NCBI RefSeq assembly: GCF_037975245.1
Contig: NC_092573.1
Span: forward strand, 3,905,501 to 3,969,500
Reading direction: 5' to 3'
DNA: 64,000 bases
Origin: Apostichopus japonicus
Taxonomy: Eukaryota; Echinodermata; Holothuroidea; Aspidochirotida; Stichopodidae
Part shown: piece after piece, positions 13,300 through 24,800 of the stretch
How the letters are laid out: every line of letters begins with the position of its first letter
Position numbering within the stretch: position 1 is the stretch's first letter
The notes under the pieces: generated by a model
The model's database searches: none
Told to the model about the DNA's origin: nothing
What the model saw: the letters and a program-made list of their open reading frames with translations, nothing else
Program-made: the position numbers and the translations under genes

Positions 13300-14859
13300 T
13301 GTTAATTTTGAAATTCCTACGTTCGAGATGAGTTTCCTTTTTCTCTCTTTCTTGTAAACGGAGGCCCTCAGAACGATATTTGAGCTACTAGTTTTCCCAC
13401 GCACTGTGTTAAGTCAGAACTCCGATAATTAACCAATTGCCGAAACCTAACGTAACTACTGGACGTCTAAAGTGTACAACCACAAGAAATCAAGTAGCAC
13501 TGAGAGTAAAGTACACCCTCGTAGTAGTAGTATTGAGTTTAATGTAGTATCCTGTACAATTATGTACCAATAGTTGCAAAAGACGTCCTAGTGTTACAGC
13601 TTGTGTGTAGCATAAGAGCATAGGATGATAGGCGATATTTCGGTGTAGTTGATTGTGATTGTACCACGTGTGATATTTGACTTCGTTGTCGTACTCTGAT
13701 TGGCCCACAGTGGCGGGTTGATTCATTTTCTTGTATGCATACCAGAAAAATTATCCTGGAGTTGTAGACACGGGCAGCTTTATATAACATATAAGTGCAT
13801 CAATTTTCATTGTGAAAACTTCGCATCTATGTAGAATACATAAAGCAACGTTTTACTCAGTGCAAATGCTATTTTTTAATAAACAATAATAATTAATAAG
13901 CCATTCTCCCTCATCAATCAAACTTTACAGTGCCACTCGACTATAGCGAATCTCAGTGCGGCGTGAACACTGCTAAAATTATTCCTTCAGAATATGGGAC
14001 TGAGAGTGGGGTTTTATGAAAGAGTAATATACCAAGTAACTGTGCAAGATGGGTTAAATTGTTATCTTCAAATCAGGTTCATTTCTCATTAGAGATTATC
14101 CAAACACATGCAGTTTTTGCCCTTGACTTACAGGGGTCAATCGGGGACATCATCGGTCCATGGGTCAATAACTTTCAGTGGGCAGGAATAATAAAAGACA
14201 CCCTGGTACTTTCGGATAAACAGTGGGGTACTATTTCAATTTCCAAACTATACAAAGGTGTCTGGTGACATTAAATTTGTCCCTGGGCCCTAAATGCCTC
14301 TATATATGAGATTTCTCTAGCTTTCCCACCATCCAGGTACAGATGACACAAAGCTGGCATTTTCTCCAAAATGACAAATTCAAGCGTTGATTCTGTTTCA
14401 AATGATGATATAACTAGATGGAGTACCTCGTGAAAGTTCATACTGTGTGTATAGGCTTCCGTCAATCGTTGTGAGCTAGCTCAGTCAGAAATAAAGTGCG
14501 CGATATATATCTCATCGGAAACCTGTTGTTTGGAAACCTTACACAAGGATTTTTCACTGCGTGTAATTAAAGCAAGTATTGACACCAAGTGTTGGCGTAG
14601 CAACGACTGCATGAAGACTATATGGCGATTCAGACACGGGGCAACCGGGAGGCTGGCCCCCTCCCCCACTTTCAGATATCGAGCAACAAGGACGGCGGAA
14701 GCACTTTTAACCTGGGGGAGAGGGCACCGACGTCGAAGGGCACTTTTCAGAAATTCGATTGGACTGATGCAGTCTGATATTTAGTACCCTTTATAACTCT
14801 TATTGTATTATCTTATTTGCGTACTATACACATCACTCCATCAACGCCCCCCTCCCCCT
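13300..14859. other. PDIA3 5' flank and intergenic sequence
   Basis: This should contain the PDIA3 promoter close to 13300 (minus strand). No gene with recognisable protein similarity is visible. Apart from the CCAAT-containing block near 13699 nothing stands out until the C-rich stretch near 14840. Confidence 0.45.
13699..13709. promoter_or_regulatory. ERSE-II-like ER-stress element upstream of PDIA3
   Basis: ATTGGCCCACA lies about 400 bases upstream of the PDIA3 start codon. It matches the ERSE-II consensus ATTGG-N-CCACG at all but the last position. ER chaperone genes are commonly induced through such elements by ATF6/NF-Y. The match is short and imperfect, so this is only a candidate. 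Confidence 0.25.
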
Positions 14860-15256
14860 CAGTGGCGGAGCTTGTGGTAATGGTCAGGGGGCGAGAATGG
14901 TCTGTAGGCCGGTCGCTTTCGACACTATCTAAGCGGAGCGCCACCACAGGTTGGCGCGGAGCGTACAGAAATTTTTTGAGTAAAGATACTCCCTAGGTTG
15001 CCGGAAATGACCCTTTCCGGGCCTGGCTAATTTGCAGATAAACGAAGAATAAATAGGTGTCATCGCCATTTTATCAGAAAATTACACCAACAAAATGTGA
15101 CAAATGTCAATAGGTATTTGAGAGCGCAATAAAATAGTCAATAATCGCGAATAAGTAAAAAGTGGTAAAAAACTGAAAAGAGCGCCAGCAGTCATTTTGA
15201 GTCCGTCGGGGAGGGGGGGTATCCGCCCCTCTGACTGTATGGACGCTCCGCCACTG
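14860..15256. mobile_element. hAT-like non-autonomous element (TIR CAGTGGCGGAGC)
   Basis: The left end CAGTGGCGGAGC at 14860 is mirrored by GCTCCGCCACTG ending at 15256. Termini starting CAG.GGCG with a G-rich subterminal stretch are typical of many hAT-type non-autonomous elements. The flanks are C-rich, so an 8-bp target duplication cannot be judged. Inside is an ACTATCTAAGCGGAGCGCC block shared with the elements near 17.1 kb and in the gene array, so these belong to one wider family. No transposase frame is present. Confidence 0.65.
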
Positions 15257-16300
15257 CCCCCCCCCCCCCTCAAGGAAAAAATGCACACTAGCACTGGAAT
15301 ATCCAATGAGCACATTGGAAACAAGGAACAAGTTTTCTTTCGAGACAAAATGAGGTGAAATCATTATAAAGTCCAAATCCATACACACGCGATCGATGCA
15401 TGCATGAAAGCAAATGAAATATGTCAAAATACGAAAGGATGGGGTAGGTTATGGGATATTAAAACTAAACTCATTATTCATAGTAGGCTATAAATGGCTC
15501 ATGCTTATTACAAAGTCAAAATGTAATATAGCAATGTATTTTTGGAAATGTATTGGGATTTTTTGGACACATTGAATATGCCTAATTTCACTCACCAGAA
15601 TGTTAGAAGCCTTGTGGTAGTAAAAATTTCAGTTTGACCCACAGAAATTCATTAATATTTCTAAATTAGGATTAGATCTCTTACTGAAATATCGCTGAAC
15701 TAATAAGGTGATCGAGAGAACAATTTATTATGTAGAAGAAGGGCATAATTTTATCCTGAGGAAAAGTGGGGGCACGTGTCCCCCCCCCCACGTTCTTCGT
15801 TTCTTGGTAAACTAAACCCATGCAAGTACCCATTTGCCGATCTTCAATACAAAAATGTTGTGGGACTGAACACACGGAGAATGACTGTTATCGGATGGTT
15901 TTGGAGTATCATAGGTTTGCCCTTTCAAATCAAGGCCAGACGTCTCAATGCTTTCCGATGTTGGTGCCCACCTACCACTGACCCCTACCCCCCCCCCGTC
16001 CCGCAGAATCCATCATAATCCATCACTATGTCTTGTATTATAGACATTTTCAGAGGGTACATTCCTTTCTTAGTAAATCTATATAGGCCTACACCAACGA
16101 TAATATAACACGTGTTGTGATCATTTTTATAGCATAATGGCTTTGCCAAAGCCTCGTGAGTTTGGAGTAGAAGGATATGACGGTTCCGAAAAATTGAATT
16201 CGTGAAGCATGAACACATGAAGCCATCTTGTTGAGGCAGAGCGTTTGGAAACAATGTGACAAAAAGTTGTTTTCATTCGTGGGAAGATGACCATGATCAT
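15257..16300. other. Intergenic sequence without recognisable genes
   Basis: The stretch has homopolymer C runs near 15260, 15780 and 15990 and short spurious reading frames. No conserved protein, RNA gene or clear repeat ends were identified. Confidence 0.5.
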
Positions 16301-17431
16301 ACCAATGAAGTGGCGGCGGAACCGGGGGGGGGGGGGCTTGGGGAAGCTCAGCCCCAATGAAAGAGTTGAGGGGGCAAATGCATGATAAGCCCCCCCCCCC
16401 CAATATTTACCAAGGCTCCGAAACGTTCATCTGCCCATTTTTCAATGCATACTTGTCGATCTGTCCGATGCACACGTATACTATATAGGTGTTATAAGTT
16501 TTAGTAAATGCTGGGAGACCCTCGGCCCGTCCCCTGGCTATAGACCATGGATATATCCTTCAGGGACATTTCCTTCTAATTGGAGATGTATCTTTCGTAG
16601 GGTATATCCTTCTAAAGTGCCCTTAAGTGTTATAACTGGGTGCTCATTTCGTTTGTGCATTGCATATGGAAAAGTTTCAAGGGATTCCTTTCATCAACGA
16701 CAATCACCGCGATTGTCACAGCGGGAGGGCAATCATTGGTGAAAGTATGAATATACAATGGACTCTACGATCATTAAGAAATGCTTTCTGTTTTTTTCTT
16801 ATGACATTTATTTAATTATTGCATTTAATTACAAGTAGTAATTTACTACACTCAAAAACGTCTTTGCGAGTACACTATACGAGTATAATAGCTACTCTCT
16901 TAAAACACCATCGAATATACAAATTACAATGTTTTTACGGATTTGTACGTGCAATCTGAGAAATTGCAGGCTTGAGACCCATATTTTAGGGCTAGGTATT
17001 CGCAGCATAAAACACTCGGGAAGTGCCGTTTCCGGCCATCTGGGGGTTTGAAAAACCCTAAATTTTCTTGTACGCTCCGCGCCAACCGATGGTGGCGCTC
17101 CGCTTAGATAGTCTCCACACATTAGCAGGGGCGGATCCAGGGGGGGGGGGCCGACCCGGCCCCGGCCCCCCCTTTTTGGAAATCAGTTGCGTTTTTTTTA
17201 TGTGGGAGTACTTTAAATTCCTAATAGGCATAACTTGGTGAAAGAAAAGCCTAATATATATCCAGCTGTTCTTCCCTGAAACGCGATCGTTTTTATTCCA
17301 AATTTGAAACTAAGGCAATTACCAGGCCTACGCGACATCACGTATTAATTAGATACGGCTCAGTACTATAGTGCTGACTATTACTGTCAGGGAAAATCAA
17401 TGCACAGTTAGCAAGTATATCATAATTATCT

Positions 17432-19178
17432 GAATGAAACGGGGTGTAGGCGGTTTTACACTATCTAACGCAACGTAGTCGCCAAGAACCTGAAGTATTT
17501 TTAAGGGAGGGCCCAAGGAACATGAACTTATAGCATGCTCCTCGTGGTGAAGCATAATTGCACCTATTAGGTGAATTGAGTGTACTGTTAATAGTAGGAG
17601 AGACTAGTGTAGGTTCTTATGACCAACTAGACCGGTTTCTGCTCTCAAACTTTATAGGAGCTTCATCAGTAGTAGCCTTTGAATATTTTATATTCGGCCT
17701 GGGCGTCTCGTTCTCAAAATGCATCAATTTTCTGTGCACGAGTTTTTATGGGCTCATAATGCAGCTATAAGAGCATCTAAAAGAGCTTCGTGTGAACCTT
17801 GAGAGTCAGCTGATTCTTCGTTAGTATGAAACCTTGAGTTAACAAGTAAACCTTTGAGATTTTGGTTTTATTTTTTTATTTATTATATTATATATAATAA
17901 TTTGGTCGCTGTCGGCAAATTTTGGGTCTGTCGGCAAAAGGAGAAAAGGTGAAGAGAGCGGAAGGGGAAGAAAGAAGGAAAGCTGAATAGAGAAAAGGAG
18001 AACGGGAGCTTCTTTATCGGTTTTTTCGATTTTCCAGTTCTTCATCTGATAAACTCATTCACCAATCCAATCACCCGACGCCTGCAAGTTAAAAACCTCT
18101 CGGCAAATAACTGATAATGTCACGGCCGTCAGTATAGCTACTGTAGCCAGGCTCAGCTAGACGAGTGCCAGAATCGCCGGCAACTCAGTGAAAGAAATGG
18201 AATTAAAGGCTTCCGTATAGGCCGTAGCCCATGAGTCGTGCTATCGTGTGACAACGTGTTGTTATTAGCCTCTGTTCAGAATGACGTCATCGCAGATGTC
18301 ATTCTTCGTTCTCCGTGGAAAACTTAAGGACACGGCTCACGAATTGTACACAATTTTTAACGTTTCTCGCTTGTATATCAATGAATGTTGTTATTTCTCA
18401 TTACCGGAAAGTTTTCTGAACATTTTCATCACGAAGTTTCACTATTTCAACGATCAGTGAAAGAGAAAACACAGTTCGATAATTGGTCCCAATTAATTCT
18501 TCTTCTGCCGACTGCCATAAAAATAATATCGAAATGGAAATTCTACGGTGCCAAATTTGACTTAAAATATGCACCAGATTGCATCTAAGGACGTTTGCAT
18601 CTAAACTAAAAATTTTCCAAAGGGGAGGGGGACACCCCCTCCCCTTAGACCCCTCCCCCATTTCAGTCCCCACTTCCAGATCCGTCGGCAAATCAAATTT
18701 GACTTAAAATATATACCAGATTGCATCTAAGGACGTTTCAAAACTAAAAATTTTCCAAAGGGGAGGGGACACCCCCTCACCCCTTAGACCCCTCCCCATT
18801 TCAGTCACCACTTCCAGATCCGTCGGCAAATCAAATTTGACTTAAAATATACACCAGATTGCATCTAAGGATGTTTCAAAACTAAAAATTTTCCAAAAGG
18901 GAAGGGGGACACCCCCTCCCCTTAGACCCCTCCCCCATTTCAGTCACCACTTCCAGATCCGTCGGCAAATCAAATCACCCCCCCCCCCCAACAAAAGAAC
19001 CTTCGCTACGCCCCTGAATAGGAAGCAAGAAATAATCCACAAATTCCGATATATTTTCGGTCGGTGATCCGTTTCCGCTTATTATCAGGCCCTCCCTTAA
19101 AAATACTTCAGGTTCTTGGCGACTACGTTGCGTTAGATAGTGTAAAACCGCCTACACCCCCGGGCCCATTTCATTAAT
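17432..19178. mobile_element. Innermost element with perfect 73-bp inverted repeat and 19-bp flanking direct repeat
   Basis: Bases 17441-17513 and 19088-19160 are exact reverse complements over all 73 bases. The outside flanks AAGTATATCATAATTATCT at 17413-17431 and 19179-19197 are an exact 19-bp direct repeat. The interior has no convincing transposase. It holds three tandem ~140-bp units near 18540-18990 and poly-C stretches. A 19-bp flank is long for a standard target-site duplication, so the superfamily is left open. Confidence 0.7.
18545..18985. repeat. Three ~140-bp tandem repeats inside the innermost element
   Basis: The block TTTGACTTAAAATAT..ACCAGATTGCATCTAAGGA, then AAAATTTTCCAAAGGGGAGGGG, then TCCGTCGGCAAATCAAAT is repeated three times; TCCGTCGGCAAATC recurs near 18680, 18821 and 18958. 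Copies are about 95% alike by eye, so the amplification is fairly recent. Confidence 0.85.
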
Positions 19179-19868
19179 AAGTATATCATAATTATCTCAT
19201 TGAACATATCTTGTTTTATGTTTTTTCTTGGGATGAATCTGGCGTCATAATTTTCACGCAAAAGAAAAAACGAATCGACGCAATAATAGTGTATCCATTG
19301 TACATGCACTGTTGAGCGTTCTTAAATATGTGTCTATCGAGCAAAAATATGTGCACAAAAAAGCGTGTCTGCAACGTTTCTGGTTTTTCTAGTTTTTGGC
19401 GAAATGTTTCACCATTTTGCATCTAAGCACTCACAATTAACCAAAAATTTCCAAGGGGGAGGGGGCCCCTCCCCCTAGACCCCTCCCCCAGGACGCAGAT
19501 CACTAAAGTGCTACCATCGGGATGTCGGCCCCCCCTTTCTCAAAATCCTGGATCCGCCCCTGATTAGCCCCCCCCCCCCAATAATTTTCCCGTTCCGCCG
19601 CGCCTGTTAACCAATGCACCAATAATAAACTATAGGTAATCCACACACTTGGACTGGTGAAACCCTCTGAATTTTGTATTCCGTATTTCTAAAGAGTATA
19701 TCTAGCGGTGGTGCTTTTGACTGTAAAATTATGAGAAAAAAGAGGCTAGCAGTTGGTCAGAAGCCGTTGAATTCCTACGGTACGAAATAGCTTCTCGTTC
19801 TACTACCCCGACAACCGCACAGTGCCCTTCAGCTTAATTTCATCACCGTGATATTCTCATTTCGCTCG

Positions 19869-21555
19869 TATGGAACGCCATGTTAACATTTATTCAATAA
19901 TTCGAGATATCTTGCAATTTAATCTCAGATATCTGCAATTAATTTCAAATATCTCGAATTAAATGGAATATATCTCGAATTATTTCAGATATCTTCAATT
20001 CAATTTGAGATTTTATTAGAACTTGCATTTTCGATATCTTGAATCTCAAATTGAGTTTAATATATCAAGAAATAAATTAAAGATATCAAAAAAGGGAAAC
20101 ATTGTTTGAGATATATCGAATTGAATTCGAGATATTCAAAAGTTAGTTCGAGATATCCAAAATTGAATGAGAGATATCAAGAATACGAATTGGAGATATC
20201 AAGAATTCGAATTGTAGCGCTAACAAGAAGAGCGCCATCTACTCGGCAAATACATGATAGGAAAACGAGTCATATTCAATTTCAGTGGCTGCTACTAGTA
20301 TTAGTACTAGTAAACTAGATTGGTAGGCTACTAATATTACACTTAGGTCTACAGGACTGCTGTATAGACTCCAACTTTAGCACGCTATCATGGAAAAGTT
20401 TCTTGAGATTACGTAATAAACCTGCCTTGGTCGTAAAATGACCTCTTTTTGCCGTTTGTCTGCAACGCCTGCCACATATTTTTTCTTGTATGAGGGTCTT
20501 TGTGTGAACTCTGTATGATCAGGGAGTTATAGTGGAACAACTCCCTGCTCCAATTATATAACGCTACAGCTAGGAAAGTTTTGTGATTACGTAATGGACC
20601 TGCCAAGGTGGTAAATCGACCTCATGCTGTACAATTAGCCTGCTTAGCTTTTATCACCATTAGGCTCTTTGTGTAAACACTGTGTGGAAACAGGGAGTTG
20701 CTATGGAAACTCCCTGATTGGAGCCAATAAAGCATATCTTTAATGCTAGGCCTAACAGGTAACGTTAACTATAGTAATGCAAATAGTTCTTCGATTCCAT
20801 TCTACTTATACGTACCAACTGAATGCGTCTGGCAGACTCAGACACTTTAGCGAGAATTTCCTCCAGTGCTTCCATAAATCAAAATCCCAATTCTTTAGAT
20901 GGACCTGACAATTTCATTAGATTTTGTAAGATTTCCGATTTCTGAAACTCAAAAGTGTCACAAGGGCACGTGAAACGTGTTTTATAGGGCATATTATTCA
21001 GATGGTAGCAGCAGTGACGGGCTTCGGAGCGTGTTATGAATGCATATAACATGGCAATGTTAGCTGCTCACACATAAACTACCGATGGGCCAAGTATATA
21101 AATAAATGGTTTCCTGCGCTCCATACATTAGCAGATTTTCTTGATTTCTTTCATGTCCGTCACATTTCTAGAACTCCAGCTCATGAATTCGATTTCCGTA
21201 ATTTCACTTATATCAAGAAGTTCATTGAAATATACCTTCACTCATCGATTTTCCGAAAATTTCATTGAAAGTGGAAGTACTGCTAAGACTACTTATTCGC
21301 GTTCATGCATTTTAGAGGAAAGTCACAAGTACCGGAAACTGAATTCTCTAATTCTATTTTGGATATCTCTAATTATGCTCCCGAAATCTCTAATGCAATT
21401 TTAGATATACCAAATATGTTTAAATTATTGATACCTGGAAGTGAATTAGAGATATCTGGAAATGAATCAGAGATATCTAAAAATGAATTAGAGATATCCA
21501 AAATAAATTAGAGATATCTGTGATTGTTGAATAAATGTTAATATGGCGTTCCATA
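19869..21555. mobile_element. 1.7-kb element with palindromic TATGG...CCATA termini and GAGATATC subterminal clusters
   Basis: The left end is TATGGAACGCCATGTTAACA (19869). The right end is its imperfect reverse complement, ending GCGTTCCATA at 21555; the inverted repeat extends for about 35 bases. The first 14 bases are themselves nearly palindromic. Just inside both ends, 19905-20215 and 21340-21525, lie many copies of GAGATATC/GATATCTC spaced about 20 bases apart. The middle has two related ~190-bp blocks containing a CAGGGAGTT...AACTCCCTG stem. No transposase frame is present. It resembles the shorter element at 28658-29087. Confidence 0.7.
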
Positions 21556-21837
21556 CGCCAGTCTTTCGGAAATTTTCCACATGTACTTTTAAATGATGGC
21601 GCTATCAAGTTATGTTATCAGGCATGATTGCGACAGTTGATAAACTCATGCCGTAATCGTGTAATAATGTCGTTGTGCACTTTGCTCCACTAACTACATG
21701 TGGACACGAAGTGCGTAAGCAGTAGTGAACTAGCGATTTATGTAGTGTGTGTATAACTACAACATTGCCTAACGTTAAACCTTGTGTGAGGTGCACCCTT
21801 TCATTACACTAACTGAATTACGAGATTTCAAAGCAAG
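21556..21837. other. 5' flank of RSL24D1
   Basis: The 280 bases between the inverted-repeat element and the RSL24D1 start codon should contain the promoter and 5' UTR. No clear TATA box is placed at a usual distance. The transposon end therefore lies within 300 bases of the gene start. Confidence 0.4.
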
Positions 21838-24800
21838 ATGAGAATTGAAAAGTGTTACTTTTGTTCGGCTCCAGTTTATCCAGGGCATGGTCAGCAGTTC
21901 GTCCGAAACGATTCAAAGGTAGGTTCCTAATTAACAAAGACCTGCAAACTGCATGTTCCTGTATATACCGACTGAAATGATGCATAGCCTAACGTTAGTC
22001 CTAACAGTAACACAGTAGCAGTTACTTAGGCCTAGGCCCCCATCGTAATTTGTAGTATTGTAATTATGTAGGTTGTCATCTTTTAAAGTCACTTGTAAAT
22101 TTACCAGCTCATCAATGATGTGCAGACTGGTTGACAGGTTACTTATCCATTAACATTAAGGTGGGAGCTGTAAACCCGATTTGGTTCAATAACGATGGCG
22201 CTCTTGTCTGTCTTCCTTATTCACTCGATCATCAGGACAATAAGCGCTGTTGATCTGGCGTAACTATTGTTGGTTCAATAATGATGGTGGTCTTCCTTAT
22301 TTACCTTATTGTCGGCTGAATTAGTGATCCTTTGGTGCTTATTTACCGGATAGTCAATTTAATAAGGCATGCTTATATGCCGAATAAAGGTTTAATGTGC
22401 CTGATGTAACACTTATTTAGCTGACCATTGGGAGTTAACAGGTTCAGTGGGTGGGGTTTACATAATAACATACCTCTACCTTTATCAACACCCTCCCCTA
22501 ACATTAAGTATATGAAATAGTTATAAGTAAAACATTGCATGAAACCTTTAGAAGTATATACCTAATTTGTAGCCGAAATATGTCATAAAAGGCACCATTT
22601 CACATCTATTTTATTATTGGAAGGACCCTACGATGCCCTACATTAAAATATGTCATAAAAGGCACCATTTCACATCTATTTTATTTTATTATTGGAAGGA
22701 CCCTATGATGCCCTACATTGATTCTGTCTGATTCAATTGACCACAGGGCAATTACCCTCTCCAAGTGCTTACAAGCATAGTTGCCAAAATATATTTCTTT
22801 GGGTAAACTCCATGGTCTTTTATACAATTACACGACACAAGTATAATGCATCGGAAGACTTTCGACTGTTTAGTTGTGATGCATCTTTACAGAAATATGT
22901 TCCTCTCTAGCCTGATAGGTTTATCAGCTCACAGAATGTTCAGATGAATAATTAACAGCACTTCGTGCAGGCCTATTTACACGATGCCAGGGTAAAAATT
23001 CACAACTTACTACTAATACAAACTGTCTCAGTTTTGATCGTCAGTTTGTTGATGTTGTTTGATAACATGGGTAAAAACTGGTGTTCTTTGCTGAATATTC
23101 TTCCTAGAGTAGTCTTTAGCCGATCCTAATAATTTATGTACTCTTTTTATGTTTTACTTCAGTCATTTAGATTCTGCAGATCAAAGTGTCACAAGGCGTT
23201 TTTGAAGAAGAAGAACCCAAGGAAAGTAAGATGGACAAAATCGTTCAGAAAAGCGGCTGGAAAAGAACTGACCGTGGTAGGTCTTTGTAGCATTGTTGAG
23301 GCTGACCCTGGTAGGTCTTTGTGGCATGGTTGGGTGTTGACTGTGATAGGTCTTTGTGGCATAGTTGGGTGCTGACCGTGGTAGGTCTTTGTGGCATAGT
23401 TGGGTGCTGAGTGACTGTGATAGGTCTTTGTGGCATAGTTGTGTGCTGACCGTGGTAGGTCTTTGTGGCATAGTTGTGTGCTGACCGTGGTAGGCCTTTG
23501 TGGCATGGTTGGGTGCATTTCATAGAGCTTACCTGGCAGTGTTCACTCCTTGCAAATTGAATTTTTCAAATTAATACATGATCTAACTTCTGCAATCACT
23601 TTAGATGGATTTACATCAATATTTTACATTCGGATGAAACCTAAATGATGCATCTCAGGGTAACTTCTATAGGAGTGGTTTTGTGGTAGATAGGTATTAT
23701 GGTGCAGTCTACGTACTTAAGTGGAATGTATCCGAAATAAATTTTAATCTAAGCAGTTAACCTTGCCAAAGTGCCAGTGCACAAGAAATTTTGCATCTTT
23801 ACTCTCTTCGTTCTCAGGATAACTCTTTGGAATTTGAAAAACGCCGGAACGTTCCTCTGAAATACGACAGAGAATTGTGGCAGAAGACTATTCTAGCAAT
23901 GGCAAGAGTGGAAGAAATTAGGAAGAAGAGGCAGGATCAGTTTATTATTAACAGGTAAGAGGAGGGCGTAGATGGACAGGTAGGAGAGAGAGAGACAGGG
24001 GGGGGGGGTCATATAGACTGGCAAGAGAAGGGTGCTGATCAACAGCTTACAGAGTGGTGTAGATGGATAAGAGATATGATATCAAGTGGTGAAGAAGGGT
24101 TTCTCAGTTTGGGCCCTAACATCTTCTTTCAAATAAAAAGTATGAAGGTTTCTCTGAAAGTGATGTTTGAAGCCCAAATACACACATAAACAAACATTTG
24201 TGAACATGCTTGACTGTGTGAATGGGTATTTGAATCAGTTCTGACAGTTGTTTTGTCTGGAAATGAAATGTTCAGGAATAGGTAGAATTCGACTAAACAT
24301 TCTACCATTAATGATAATCAATATCTGTTTATACAGGACCTGACAAGTGAAAATCACAAAAGGTCAGAGTTGTCTGTTTGAGGGAATCGCTTTGAAAAGG
24401 TTGAAATTGTTCATGGACGAGATCAGTATGTTTTTCTTCATTTGCTGTCACATGGATTATCAAAATGTCTAATTCTTTATACTCTCAGATTAAACAAAGG
24501 CAGAGCATTAAGGAAGCAGAGAGATATCAATGAAGTGAAGACCAGCATTCACCTGATACGACCACCTGCTGCTGGTAAGTCATTCTCTTTCATCCGGTTC
24601 ATCCGGTTCACATTTACTCAATACCATCACCTCTGCCTTACGTTACTATTTGCTCTATGAAGCAGATTTTGATTGCCCAGACCATTGGTTTTAATGTATT
24701 TCTATGCATATCTATATTCGCACTCTCATGCTTTTGAGTATAATATCCCATTCACTTTTGTGGATAATTGCTTATATTTTTTTTTAAAAACAAAAAAAAC

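Larger units (their letters stand above)
17126..19562. mobile_element. Middle nested element (TIR CAGGGGCGGATCCAGG)
   Basis: It starts CAGGGGCGGATCCAGG at 17126 and ends CCTGGATCCGCCCCTG at 19562, a perfect 16-bp inverted repeat. Both sides are flanked by ATTAG (17121-17125 and 19563-19567), a 5-bp direct repeat. Just inside the ends are G/C-rich tracts. No transposase frame is seen. It is itself interrupted by the element at 17432-19178. Confidence 0.7.
16309..19609. mobile_element. Outer hAT-like element of a three-level nest
   Basis: The left end AGTGGCGGCGGAAC (16309) is mirrored near the right end by GTTCCGCCGCGCCTG (19592-19606). The flanks ACCAATGA (16301-16308) and ACCAATGC (19610-19617) agree at 7 of 8 positions, the target-site length of hAT elements. 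The part between 16920 and 17125 carries, on the minus strand, the same ACTATCTAAGCGGAGCGCC block as the 14.86-kb element. Removing the inner insertion at 17126-19562 joins the two halves at ATTAG followed by a poly-C run. The exact right end is uncertain by a few bases. Confidence 0.5.

Noticed and set aside
23181-23523. Repetitive open frames on the minus strand across RSL24D1 exon 2 and intron 2
   Set aside because: They are antisense translations of the 35-bp minisatellite and the real exon, with no independent support.
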